Positions 7,805 through 16,093 of a stretch of 64,000 nucleotides of DNA are shown here, one piece after another. Numbering within the stretch: position 1 is the first letter of the stretch; every line of letters begins with the position of its first letter. The notes below the pieces were generated by a model. That model saw nothing but the letters and a program-made list of their open reading frames with translations. It was not told the origin of the DNA and ran no database searches. Where the stretch lies: positions 496,001-560,000 of the forward strand of contig NZ_BBYF01000001.1 in the NCBI RefSeq assembly GCF_001894745.1, written 5' to 3'. This stretch comes from Paenibacillus sp. NAIST15-1 (GTDB taxonomy: Bacteria > Bacillota > Bacilli > Paenibacillales > Paenibacillaceae). The translations under genes and the position numbers were made by a program.

Positions 7805-8326
7805 TCACTCTTGATCCATTTCAACCTCAGCAAAATGAACCCCATATACATCCCGCCGAAGCAGACTCTCGGCAAGCGCCAGATTGGCGATCCATACTCT
7901 CTCGCGAATTCCATCCACCTGGAACAGTGGCCGATAGTTGTGCTTTCCTTCCAACACAAGCCGCTTCAAGCCCCCATCCTTGTGGAATTCGCTATCAGGC
8001 GAGAGGCAGCATAGGCGAGGCAGCGACGTCATCCAATAGACTTCCTGCCGTTCCCTTTTCATATCAGTCAAAATAACAGGACGCCAACGCAATTCAGGCA
8101 TGTACAGCTCTATCAACCGCTTAACGCAATCCGATAACAAGGGCATGGACCGATCCAAATAATCGACATATTCGACGGCATTCCGTTCCCGTATCGGGAA
8201 GACAAGCGGCTGCTCTTCCACGCCGGCTTCTTCCTCTAGTCGGCTCACGATTCCGGGCGTCATCATATTCGGCTCTGCCCGATTCGCAATCCGTTCATCC
8301 GCAACAAGTCTGAATAACCGATTCAT
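7805..8326 (-). CDS. Protein of unknown family in the spike operon
   Basis: A 173-residue cytoplasmic protein whose ATG overlaps the stop of the pentapeptide-repeat gene by four bases (ATGA), so the two are translationally coupled. The C-terminal part (RPLFQVDGIRERVWIANLALAESLLRRDVYGVHF) has the layout of DUF1629/Imm11-like proteins, in which a ligand segment is followed by a helix and a final G-x-x-F strand, but the similarity is weak and I do not rely on it. No signal peptide, membrane segment or catalytic motif is seen. Position between the pentapeptide protein and the PAAR-like gene suggests an adaptor or chaperone for spike loading. Function unknown. Confidence 0.6.
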   Translation of the reverse strand: MNRLFRLVADERIANRAEPNMMTPGIVSRLEEEAGVEEQPLVFPIRERNAVEYVDYLDRSMPLLSDCVKRLIELYMPELRWRPVILTDMKRERQEVYWMTSLPRLCCLSPDSEFHKDGGLKRLVLEGKHNYRPLFQVDGIRERVWIANLALAESLLRRDVYGVHFAEVEMDQE

Positions 8327-9510
8327 GGCCGTCCTCCCATTTCCCGCGATAGCAGGCGGTGATCCTCATCATCCCAATGTGCATCATTCCAGTTGACCTC
8401 CGTTACATCCGCGTCTTGAAAATCAGCTCCCGTCAAATCCGCCTTATCGAAGCGCGCCCCCTTGAGATTTGCTCCGCGGAAGACGGCATTCTTCAGCGTG
8501 GCTCCAGTGAACACTGCGCCAGGGAGGTTGGCTCGGGTAAAATCAGCACCCGTCAAGTTGGCCTTAGCGAATTGAACCCCTTCAAATATGGGTGAAAATC
8601 CGTCGAATGGCAGCACGCCCCGCTTGCCCTGGACGCCCCGGAACACCGCCAACGGCATGGAGCACCCGCTATAGTTCGCACCGCTAATAAGACTATAGGC
8701 AAAGTTGGCGCCATCCAACCGGCATTCCTGCCACAGCGTACCGATCAGAACGCCATCAAGAAAACGGCTGTTCGACAAGCAGCAGTCTCGAAATGCGCTG
8801 TACCGAAGATCAATCCCCGCCCAATCTCCCTCCGACAAATCCATAGCGTGAAAAGCTTCATATGCGTAATCCTCTTCATTTCCCTCTCGCAGCCATGACC
8901 GCACTTCCTCTGCAGCGCGCTTGCTCAAGTCCAGCCGGAACACGCCCTCGCTTTGATCCAAATATTCTCCTACCCGAACCTCGAATACTTCTGCCTTCTC
9001 CACAGCTTGGAACTCCGGCGATTGGGAAGCTTCCTGCATCGCCAGCCGAATCAGGCTGACCACGACGCGGTGTATGTGAACGGCCTCGCGCAGACGAATG
9101 CGCTCCAGATGTGCGGAATGAACGGCCCCCTTATATTCGCGGCTGGCCAGCTTCAATCTGTCTGCCAGCAAATCCAAGTAGCGATAAGCCCACAAGCCGC
9201 CATAGTAGCCTTCAACCGGTTCGGCGTCGAACAGCCACGAGCTGTCGGACGCTTGTACGAGATAGCGAGCTCGTCCCTGCGCAATGTCCGTTCTCAGCAT
9301 AGAGTAGGTGATGAATCCAAGGCTTCCTTTTTTCCCGGAGAGCTGCTGTTCACGAATGACCTTGCACCATTGCCGGAAGCCATCGACAAATTCTTGCACC
9401 CATTCTTGCTTGGCTTCATCCCATTCTTGTCCGATTGCAGCGAGCATCTCGCTCCTCTCGCGAGGTACTGCTTCCTGAATGAAATGGGCTAACGCTGCTT
9501 CGCTGTTCAT
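8323..9510 (-). CDS. Pentapeptide-repeat protein of the spike operon
   Basis: 395 residues. The N-terminal ~225 residues are mainly helical and not recognised. The C-terminal ~150 residues are pentapeptide repeats of the A(D/N)LxX type (ANLTGADFTRANLPGAVF, ANLKGARFDKADLTGADF), which fold as a right-handed quadrilateral beta helix. In type VI loci of Gram-negatives, DUF2169 adaptors also end in pentapeptide repeats and sit beside PAAR and effector genes; this protein may be a functional analogue, although its N-terminus is not evidently DUF2169. ATG 9510 has GGAGG six bases upstream. It begins 22 bases after the toxin-free spike gene and overlaps the next gene by four bases. Confidence 0.75.
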   Translation of the reverse strand: MNSEAALAHFIQEAVPRERSEMLAAIGQEWDEAKQEWVQEFVDGFRQWCKVIREQQLSGKKGSLGFITYSMLRTDIAQGRARYLVQASDSSWLFDAEPVEGYYGGLWAYRYLDLLADRLKLASREYKGAVHSAHLERIRLREAVHIHRVVVSLIRLAMQEASQSPEFQAVEKAEVFEVRVGEYLDQSEGVFRLDLSKRAAEEVRSWLREGNEEDYAYEAFHAMDLSEGDWAGIDLRYSAFRDCCLSNSRFLDGVLIGTLWQECRLDGANFAYSLISGANYSGCSMPLAVFRGVQGKRGVLPFDGFSPIFEGVQFAKANLTGADFTRANLPGAVFTGATLKNAVFRGANLKGARFDKADLTGADFQDADVTEVNWNDAHWDDEDHRLLSREMGGRP

Positions 9511-9532
9511 GACAACCTCCTCTTCCGCATGC

Positions 9533-10948
9533 TTAGTTCGACTTCACTTTGCTGCCCGTTAAGCGCGCCTGACGTCCCAAATGAAGCTGGCTGCCCTTGC
9601 AGCTCATATTCATTTCACTGCCTGCAGACAACACCATCTTGCGTCCGGCATTCATGGAGATATCCCCATCCGCAGTGATGCTGACTCCTTTGCTGCTGGC
9701 AATGTGAATGCCCTCATCATCGTTCAGTTGAATATAAATGGCGCCATCCTTCCCGGTAATGACGATTTCATCCGGAGCAAGCCTGATTTCTTTGCCGGAT
9801 GGTGTACGGAATATTTTCACATCGGGATTGCTTAGCTTATTGCGTCCGCTCGGTTCAGCATTCTGGCGTACCGCACCGCCAGCGATGCCCTCCTCTTCCT
9901 TCTTTCCAGGGAAATAAACGGCTACTGGATCGCCTATCTCCGGCATGACGTACCATCCGGTGCTGCCTTCCGCCGAATAAGCGGTCGAATATCGGAACCA
10001 GCGCGCTTCCTCTTTCTTTTGCTCATGATCACATTCAAAGTGAACTTTCACCTTGTCCCCTGCCACATCAATCACTTTTCCGCGAATGGATGCACCGATC
10101 AAGCGCTCATGGCTATACTCCCTCTGCCGCAATCCTTTGTGAGAGCAGAGCACATACCGATGCTTCAGCATGCCGCCTTGCATCGTCGTCTGCGCTTCAC
10201 GCACAAAGAGACTTTCTCCTTGAAATTGAATATGACTGCCTAAGTCGAATACCTCATCCGTTTCGATGTCATAGGTAATAAAATCGTTTTCTCCGACAGA
10301 CGCGGCTTCATTTTCTACGAAATATCGGAACGGCGCCATTCGCTTGCTAACGGTATAATTCATTTGCTCCAACCGAATCACTCTTGAACCATCTGGAATA
10401 CCGAAATAGAATTTGGGTTCATGGAATTGAGCTGCCGGAACTAGACTGGTATGGTATCGAGAGGCCATTCTCCGTAAAAACGCCCAATCCGTCTCCTCAT
10501 ACTGCAAAGCTATTCGCTGCAGCTTAGCCCCAGCAGTTGCTTCATCCATCACGTCAAGTCCCGGGTATTCCTTGCCTATCTGTTCAAGAAGTTGAGGAAT
10601 CGTCATCTTTACATTCTGGAAAGATCTCGTCTTGGTCTTCACATCCATGACGTAGGTATGGGATATCGCCTCCACTTCCAAATAGTGAACGCCCTGCACG
10701 ACTTGGATTTCGATAGAAAGTGCGATTCCCCGGAACAGTGGTTTGCTCCCACCGTCCGTATCCATTTGATTCAATTCAATAGAGGTGTCCGTATCGGTCA
10801 TATCCACATAAAGCTTGCTCTTTTCCTCGGACACAATCCCCGTGAAGCGCAGCCGCGCATGCTCGTTGAGCTGCTTCGTCAGGGTCAGTTCCTGCAGGTG
10901 GACTAATTGGTATGGATGAATGCTCAAATTCTCATAAGTAAGACTCAC
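9533..10948 (-). CDS. VgrG-like spike protein without toxin domain
   Basis: About 471 residues, a paralogue of the first half of the spike-toxin. Shared marks are LQYEETDWAFLRRMASR in the gp27-like part, an OB-fold segment (GASIRGKVIDVAGDKVKVHF, WYVMPEIGDPVAVYFPG) and a terminal beta helix with short repeats (IHIASSKGVSITADGDISMNAG). It ends after LHLGRQARLTGSKVKSN with no effector tip. Such proteins trimerise as the puncturing spike of contractile injection systems; a hetero-trimer with the toxin-bearing paralogue is possible but not shown. GTG 10948 has AAAGGGGAG seven bases upstream; an upstream GTG at 10969 is less likely. It overlaps the 3-prime end of the DcrB-like gene by 17 bases. Confidence 0.8.
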   Translation of the reverse strand: MSLTYENLSIHPYQLVHLQELTLTKQLNEHARLRFTGIVSEEKSKLYVDMTDTDTSIELNQMDTDGGSKPLFRGIALSIEIQVVQGVHYLEVEAISHTYVMDVKTKTRSFQNVKMTIPQLLEQIGKEYPGLDVMDEATAGAKLQRIALQYEETDWAFLRRMASRYHTSLVPAAQFHEPKFYFGIPDGSRVIRLEQMNYTVSKRMAPFRYFVENEAASVGENDFITYDIETDEVFDLGSHIQFQGESLFVREAQTTMQGGMLKHRYVLCSHKGLRQREYSHERLIGASIRGKVIDVAGDKVKVHFECDHEQKKEEARWFRYSTAYSAEGSTGWYVMPEIGDPVAVYFPGKKEEEGIAGGAVRQNAEPSGRNKLSNPDVKIFRTPSGKEIRLAPDEIVITGKDGAIYIQLNDDEGIHIASSKGVSITADGDISMNAGRKMVLSAGSEMNMSCKGSQLHLGRQARLTGSKVKSN

Positions 10949-11621
10949 TTCGTTTCTCCCCTTTCTCACTGCCGAGGGTTTGTATCGCCCGCATCATCGC
11001 ATGGGCCACTGGCTTCCAGTTCCGCATGTCCATTGCACTGCATGAGAAAGAAACGAGTAGCGCGCTTCCTTCCAGCTCCTTGAACATCATGTAATAGTAC
11101 AGCGTCCCGTCTAATACGGAAGCGGTGAATTCACAGTACCCTGCGCGCTCCCCTTCATCAGAATCCATCATGCCTTCATCGATCCAGGAACGGATAGGCT
11201 GTACCAAGCGAATCATGCGAGCCATCGTCTCCGTATAAACAGCAAGCCCCTCTTCTTCAAGCGGATCTTCTGTGAGGTTGATCGTTAAGTTCACGGTACC
11301 TTCATTGTTCGTATAAATTAGGAATGGACGATATACCGAAGGATATTTGATCGCAGCCTCCTGCTGAGTCATGAGGCGCCAAGTTTTCGGCATCCTTACG
11401 TGAAGCTTGCCCGCCAGCAAAGTCCGATCCGTTAGCGGAATCATTTGTCCGTTGACGCTTATTAGCGGATGATTGAGATCGATAGACTCTCGCTTAACGT
11501 TACCCCCTCTTTTGCTGCCTTCTCCCCCATCTTCTTCCCTCATCTCGCCGTCACGTTCCTGTCGTTCTTCCTCCAGTTCCATTCTCATAGCCAAAATTTT
11601 TTCATCCAAATGCTGCACCAA
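10932..11621 (-). CDS. DcrB/DUF1795-like protein, possible EagR-type chaperone
   Basis: About 229 residues. After a charged N-terminal helix the protein has a beta-alpha-beta pattern (VNLTINLTEDPL, then a helix, GYCEFTASVLDGTLYYYMMFKELEGSALLVSFSC, then a final helix MMRAIQTL) that resembles the DcrB/DUF1795 fold. In type VI systems the DUF1795 proteins called EagR are chaperones that shield hydrophobic segments of effectors and load them on VgrG. It is the first gene of this operon, and the spike-toxin has a hydrophobic segment. TTG 11621 (or GTG 11618) follows AAAGGGGG; the longer frame from ATG 11678 lacks a ribosome binding site. Fold call by eye; role inferred. Confidence 0.55.
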   Translation of the reverse strand: MVQHLDEKILAMRMELEEERQERDGEMREEDGGEGSKRGGNVKRESIDLNHPLISVNGQMIPLTDRTLLAGKLHVRMPKTWRLMTQQEAAIKYPSVYRPFLIYTNNEGTVNLTINLTEDPLEEEGLAVYTETMARMIRLVQPIRSWIDEGMMDSDEGERAGYCEFTASVLDGTLYYYMMFKELEGSALLVSFSCSAMDMRNWKPVAHAMMRAIQTLGSEKGEKRSESYL

Positions 11622-11721
11622 GCCTACCCCCTTTATCCCTATACTCCGAGTTCTTTCTGAAGTCCTAGGCTTTAGCATCAGAATAGGCGGAACAACCCAC
11701 CTTATTTAGATATATTTTCCT

Positions 11722-11732
11722 ATTATATTATA
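11722..11732 (-). promoter_or_regulatory. Possible -10 elements of the spike operon promoter
   Basis: Two overlapping TATAAT hexamers on the minus strand (complements of 11722-11727 and 11727-11732), 100 bases upstream of the first gene of the operon. No good -35 at the correct distance is visible, so this is weak. The stretch 11733-12033 holds no gene that I can support. Confidence 0.3.
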
Positions 11733-12033
11733 ACGGCAAGAATACAATCTGATTTGATAGAAATGGAAAAAATAGATGTTAATATTTCTAAAGATGCAAA
11801 TAAGAGAGGATGTCTGATTGTACAGGTACAACAATATTTAGGGGGAAAACGGGGCAAAGCGAGGAAAACGAGTGCTGCACATTTGGGCAACTTCAAGCCT
11901 GATTCGTGCACATCCAGTAGAAAGGATCGAATTCGGGAACGAACCAACGCTCCTTGCTCTATCCTGCTTTCAAGAAAGAGGCAGTTTATCGCTAAAGCAA
12001 AAAACTAATCCATGGGACAGCCTTTAAACATAC

Positions 12034-12074
12034 AAAAAGAGGTTTGAACAGCCATTTGGCTACTCAAACCTCTT
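12034..12074 (-). terminator. Terminator of the ABC-F gene
   Basis: AAGAGGTTTGA (12037-12047) pairs perfectly with TCAAACCTCTT (12064-12074); on the minus strand the stem is followed by TTTTG. It lies 19 bases after the stop codon of the ABC-F gene. Confidence 0.85.
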
Positions 12075-12092
12075 GCTTCTATTCAGATGCTA

Positions 12093-13718
12093 TTAGCTCT
12101 CTTCTGGATACAGCTTCTTGCGCAGCTCTTTCACTTCTTCATTCTCGAGATATTCATCGTACGTGCATACACGATCGATGATGCCATTCGGCGTAATCTC
12201 GATAATGCGGTTCGCAATCGTCTCAATGAACTGATGGTCATGGGACGTGAACAGCATTGTGCCGTCGAAGTCAGTCAAGCCGTTGTTGAGCGCTGTGATG
12301 GACTCGAGATCCAAGTGGTTCGTCGGTTCATCAAGCAACAGCACGTTCGCGCCGCTCATCATCATCTTGGAGAGCATGCAGCGAACCTTCTCTCCCCCGG
12401 ACAATACGCTTGCCTTCTTCAATGCTTCTTCCCCGGAGAAGAGCATGCGGCCCAAGAAGCCGCGAAGGAATGTCTCGTCTTGATCCTTGGAGTATTGGCG
12501 CAGCCAGTCAACCAAGGTATCCTCAACCCCATCGAAGTATGCGGAGTTGTCTTTCGGGAAGTAAGCTTGTGTCGTCGTAACGCCCCAGCTGAATGTTCCT
12601 GCATCAGGCTCAATCTCACCCATCAGAACTTGCATCAACGTTGTCTTCGCCAATCCATTCGGACCAACGAGTGCGATCTTGTCGCCTTTATTCACAACAA
12701 GGTGTAGATTTTCGAATACTTTTTCGCCTTCCACTGTCTTCGTCAAGCCTTCGATCGTCAGCAATTGCTTGCCCGCTTCACGCTCAGGCTTGAAGTTGAT
12801 GAACGGATATTTACGGTTCGATGGACGAATGTCGTCGAGCGTAATCTTATCGAGCATCTTCTTACGTGAAGTCGCCTGCTTCGACTTGGACGCGTTCGCG
12901 CTGAAGCGCTGAATGAAGGCTTGAAGTTCCTTGATCTTCTCTTCCTTCTTCTTGTTCTGATCGCGCATCATCGTTTGCGCCAATTGGCTGGACTGGTACC
13001 AGAAATCATAGTTACCTGAGTACAGCTGAATTTTTCCGAAGTCGATATCTGCAATGTGCGTACATACCTTGTTCAGGAAGTGACGATCGTGAGATACGAC
13101 GATAACTGTGCCTTCATAATCCATCAGGAAGCTCTCGAGCCAGTTGATCGATTCGAGATCCAAGTGGTTGGTAGGCTCATCGAGCAGCAAGATGTTCGGT
13201 CTGCCGAACAATGCTTGTGCAAGCAATACGCGTACCTTCTGGTTGCCGTCAAGCTCAGACATCAGCTTATCATGAAGATCTCTAGTGATTCCAAGACCGA
13301 TAAGCATCTCGCCTGCGCTCGATTCAGCTTCCCAGCCGTCGAGCTCAGCGAATTCGCCTTCCAGCTCGCCTGCGCGCATGCCGTCTTCTTCCGTGAAGTC
13401 TGCCTTCGCATAGAGGGCATCCTTCTCTTTCATAATGGAATACAAGCGCTCATGACCCATAATTACTGTATCGAGAACCTTGAATTCTTCATATGCATAA
13501 TGATCCTGCTTCAAGACCGATAGACGGTCTCCAGGAGTAATGTTTACTTGACCATTTGTCTGTTCAACTTCACCAGACAATATTTTAAGAAATGTCGATT
13601 TGCCCGCACCGTTCGCGCCAATCAAGCCGTAGCAGTTCCCTGGTGTAAACTTAATGTTCACGTCCTCGAAAAGCGCTCGTTTCCCGTAGCGGAGCGTAAC
13701 GCCGGTTGTACTAATCAT
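12093..13718 (-). CDS. ykpA: ABC-F family ATPase, YkpA/YbiT type
   Basis: 541 residues with two ATP-binding domains and no membrane part. Domain 1: Walker A GANGAGKST, Walker B NILLLDEPTNHLDLES, H-loop VSHDRHF. The linker is lysine-rich and helical (about 245-300). Domain 2: GPNGLAKTT, signature LSGGEKVR, NVLLLDEPTNHLDLES, TSHDHQF. The tandem layout, length and the degenerate first signature (ELDGNQKVR in place of LSGGQ) fit YkpA of Bacillus and YbiT of E. coli. ABC-F proteins act on the ribosome, in translation regulation or antibiotic protection; this subgroup is thought to be housekeeping. The second Walker A has Ala where Gly is usual. Monocistronic, with its own terminator. Confidence 0.9.
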   Translation of the reverse strand: MISTTGVTLRYGKRALFEDVNIKFTPGNCYGLIGANGAGKSTFLKILSGEVEQTNGQVNITPGDRLSVLKQDHYAYEEFKVLDTVIMGHERLYSIMKEKDALYAKADFTEEDGMRAGELEGEFAELDGWEAESSAGEMLIGLGITRDLHDKLMSELDGNQKVRVLLAQALFGRPNILLLDEPTNHLDLESINWLESFLMDYEGTVIVVSHDRHFLNKVCTHIADIDFGKIQLYSGNYDFWYQSSQLAQTMMRDQNKKKEEKIKELQAFIQRFSANASKSKQATSRKKMLDKITLDDIRPSNRKYPFINFKPEREAGKQLLTIEGLTKTVEGEKVFENLHLVVNKGDKIALVGPNGLAKTTLMQVLMGEIEPDAGTFSWGVTTTQAYFPKDNSAYFDGVEDTLVDWLRQYSKDQDETFLRGFLGRMLFSGEEALKKASVLSGGEKVRCMLSKMMMSGANVLLLDEPTNHLDLESITALNNGLTDFDGTMLFTSHDHQFIETIANRIIEITPNGIIDRVCTYDEYLENEEVKELRKKLYPEES

Positions 13719-13938
13719 GGCATTCCCGTCCTTTGCCTATTATTGGTTTCAAACTGTTATTATAGCATAAGGATCAGTATAATGCGACGATTGAACATTT
13801 TTACCATGATCTTTGGAGAGTTACACATATCCAATCCGGCATTTTATGTATATAATATTTCCATCTTTATCAAAATGAAGGTGTCCCCTATTCCTTGCGA
13901 ATGACGGAGACACCCCATTATTAAAGTGGTTCACAAGG

Positions 13939-14070
13939 GCTTCGTGATAAGAAAAACTCTTATCGAAGAAATTCCAAGAGGTGCGACCGCGGTCTAAGGT
14001 ATGTTTTTTTCCATTCCAGAAAGCCGCTTTGCTTAACTCAGCACGCATGCCTCTGGAATGATCAAAAGCG
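13939..14070. repeat. Intergenic repeat, copy A
   Basis: About 132 bases, repeated with roughly 90 percent identity at 14217-14346. It holds two potential hairpins: CTTCGTGATAAGA with TCTTATCGAAG at its left end, and CATTCCAGA (14012-14020) with TCTGGAATG (14052-14060). No coding potential. It may be a REP/MITE-like element or structured RNA. Confidence 0.75.
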
Positions 14071-14216
14071 CCCGTTTTGAACTACCTCAAGTCGATTTTC
14101 AGCACCGAGAAGGTTGCTTGAAATCGAAGAAGGAAGCGCGGAGTGTAGGCGGGACTACATGAGCACTGGACTTCGAGATTGAATGCAAGATTCGAAGCCG
14201 AGATGCTCCCTGTACA

Positions 14217-14346
14217 GCTTCGTGATAAGAAAACTCTTATCGAAGAAATTCCAAGAGGTGCGACCGCGGCATAAGGTATGTTTTTTCCATTCCAGAAAGC
14301 CGCCTTGCTTAACACAGCATGCAAGCCTCTGGAATGATCAAAATCG
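14217..14346. repeat. Intergenic repeat, copy B
   Basis: Direct repeat of 13939-14070 with small substitutions and indels; both hairpins are preserved. The 146 bases between the copies have no recognised content. Confidence 0.75.
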
Positions 14347-14398
14347 ACCGTAAGAAGAAAGCGAGGGATGTTATATGGTAAACAGCATTGTATATAAC

Positions 14399-14502
14399 GT
14401 TCGGGAGGAACATTTCAGCGCCTAGCGCATCGTACAATTCATGAAATACCAGTAAGCTGTTAACGACGCTAGTGTCGACTGAAACGTCTGTCTCTCCCGA
14501 AC
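14399..14502. other. Long imperfect inverted repeat upstream of rsgA
   Basis: GTTCGGGAG (14399-14407) pairs with CTCCCGAAC (14494-14502), TTTCAG (14413-14418) with CTGAAA (14479-14484) and TAGCG (14423-14427) with CGCTA (14467-14471), in nested order. It ends about 90 bases before the rsgA start. It could be a leader structure or part of a mobile repeat. Confidence 0.45.
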
Positions 14503-14591
14503 TTGACCGTGCCGCAATGTCGTTCATGCGCAGGTAAGACCAAGTTCACTATGAAGCGGCTGCACGCCGCATAACAAGGGAGAATTCAGAT

Positions 14592-15833
14592 TTGACTACA
14601 AATAATCAAAATTCAAGCAACCATAATGAAGGTAAGCATGATTCACATCTATTATCAGATACTTGCGCCGTGCAAGAAACCATAATTGAAAGCAACACAT
14701 TGAGCATGGAAGAACAATTGGATCGTACTGAGCAAGATTTGCAGGATCTTGGCTTCGATGAAGCGTGGTCAAGCACTTGGGAGTCTTGGATGCAAGAGCT
14801 TCAAGAGTCTACCGCACGCCGATACGCAAGCCAGCTAGTTCCTGCACGCGTAGCGCTGGCACATAAGCATCTGTATCGCGTCGTTAGCGCGGAGGGAGAA
14901 TGGCTGGCCGAGCTGTCTGGACAGGCACGGGCCGGAATGGCACTGCTCAGTGATTGGCCGACAGTCGGCGATTGGGTGGCCGTGGCACCTAGACAAGCAG
15001 AAGGACGAGCTACGATTGTGGGCGTACTGCCTCGCCGCAGCACCTTCGGACGCAAGGTAGCGGGAGGTCGCCGCGACACTCAAATCGTCGCAGCGAACGC
15101 AGACATTGCGCTGCTCGTTACGTCGATGTCACGCGACTTCGAGCCGCGTCGCTTAGAGCGATATGCCGCCCTTGCATGGGATAGCGGCGCCATGCCGGCC
15201 GTTGTGCTGACAAAGGCTGATGAGGCGGACGACCCAGAGCTGTTCGAGGCACAAGCGATGCAAGCCGTTCCTGGCGTCGACGTGTACCGGGTATCCGCAA
15301 TGACCGGTGAAGGCATGGACGAATTGCGCGCACGCATTGCCCCGGGCATGACCGTCGTGCTCGTCGGCTCTTCTGGCGTTGGCAAGTCCACGCTGGCGAA
15401 TGCACTTACGGGTACCGAGCAAATGCTGACACAAGCTGCTCGCTCAGATGATGACCGCGGCCGCCACACTACGACGCATCGCGAGCTTCTCCGTCTGCAG
15501 GGCGGGGCATGGCTCATTGATACGCCGGGCATGAGAGAAGTCGGCATGACCGCTATTGATAGTGAAGGCTTGTCGAATACCTTCGAGGATATTGAAAGCC
15601 TTGCAGAGCAATGCCGATTTAGCGACTGCAAGCATGAGCGAGAACCTGGATGTGCTGTACGTGAGGCTATTCATACAGGCGAGCTGGATTCCAGCAGACT
15701 ACGCGGCTATCAAAAGCTCCAACGTGAAATTGCATACATGCGTCGTTCGGAGAATGCGCAGCTTGCCCGGCAACACGTACAGAACAACAAAAAACTGTCG
15801 AAGTTGAGCAGCCGACCGAACAAGCGTAAATAA
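14592..15833 (+). CDS. rsgA: Ribosome small-subunit-dependent GTPase A (RsgA/YjeQ family)
   Basis: 413 residues with the circularly permuted GTPase order: G4 TKAD near 205, G1 GSSGVGKST near 258, G3 DTPGMRE near 312. An OB-fold-like part precedes it (about 90-165, GDWVAVAP), and a zinc knuckle CRFSDCKHEREPGC follows near 345. These enzymes check late 30S maturation and dissociate on GTP hydrolysis. The N-terminal ~55 polar residues are an extension compared with usual family length (about 290-360), so this may be the longer second paralogue seen in some Bacillota. TTG 14592 has AGGGAGA eight to nine bases upstream. A terminator follows at 15938. It stands alone, without operon partners. Confidence 0.9.
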   Translation: MTTNNQNSSNHNEGKHDSHLLSDTCAVQETIIESNTLSMEEQLDRTEQDLQDLGFDEAWSSTWESWMQELQESTARRYASQLVPARVALAHKHLYRVVSAEGEWLAELSGQARAGMALLSDWPTVGDWVAVAPRQAEGRATIVGVLPRRSTFGRKVAGGRRDTQIVAANADIALLVTSMSRDFEPRRLERYAALAWDSGAMPAVVLTKADEADDPELFEAQAMQAVPGVDVYRVSAMTGEGMDELRARIAPGMTVVLVGSSGVGKSTLANALTGTEQMLTQAARSDDDRGRHTTTHRELLRLQGGAWLIDTPGMREVGMTAIDSEGLSNTFEDIESLAEQCRFSDCKHEREPGCAVREAIHTGELDSSRLRGYQKLQREIAYMRRSENAQLARQHVQNNKKLSKLSSRPNKRK

Positions 15834-15937
15834 ATGCGAGCCTATACCATCCGATATCTCTAACACGAACGGGGGCTATCCCAGACGCTACTATTAAATT
15901 CGGGTGCCCCACATTCGTATGAGACATCTTTAAGAAA

Positions 15938-15985
15938 GACGCCTCCATCCCCACTTCTTCCGTGGAGTTGGAGGCGTCTTTGCAT
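15938..15985 (+). terminator. Terminator downstream of rsgA
   Basis: GACGCCTCCA (15938-15947) pairs with TGGAGGCGTC (15969-15978), followed by TTTGCATTTCTT. It is about 105 bases beyond the rsgA stop. Confidence 0.7.
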
Positions 15986-16093
15986 TTCTTATGAGTCTGA
16001 CCCATTAGTTTCTAACTTTTTGGGACAGCCCTTATATACGTTATTCCGCTTTTACTTTTTCATGTGTATCTTTGTGTATGCCTCGCATGGAGC

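Noticed and set aside
7750..8014. Frames on both strands overlapping the 173-residue gene
   Set aside because: No site or family; the 7805-8326 frame is coupled to its neighbour and is preferred.
13879..13914. GGTGTC/GACACC hairpin as a terminator
   Set aside because: No gene ends there on either strand and the T run is interrupted; it is probably part of the repeat-rich region.
14801..15631. Long minus-strand reading frames opposite rsgA
   Set aside because: They are Arg/Ser-rich shadows of the GC-richer rsgA frame, with no ribosome binding site or recognisable domain.
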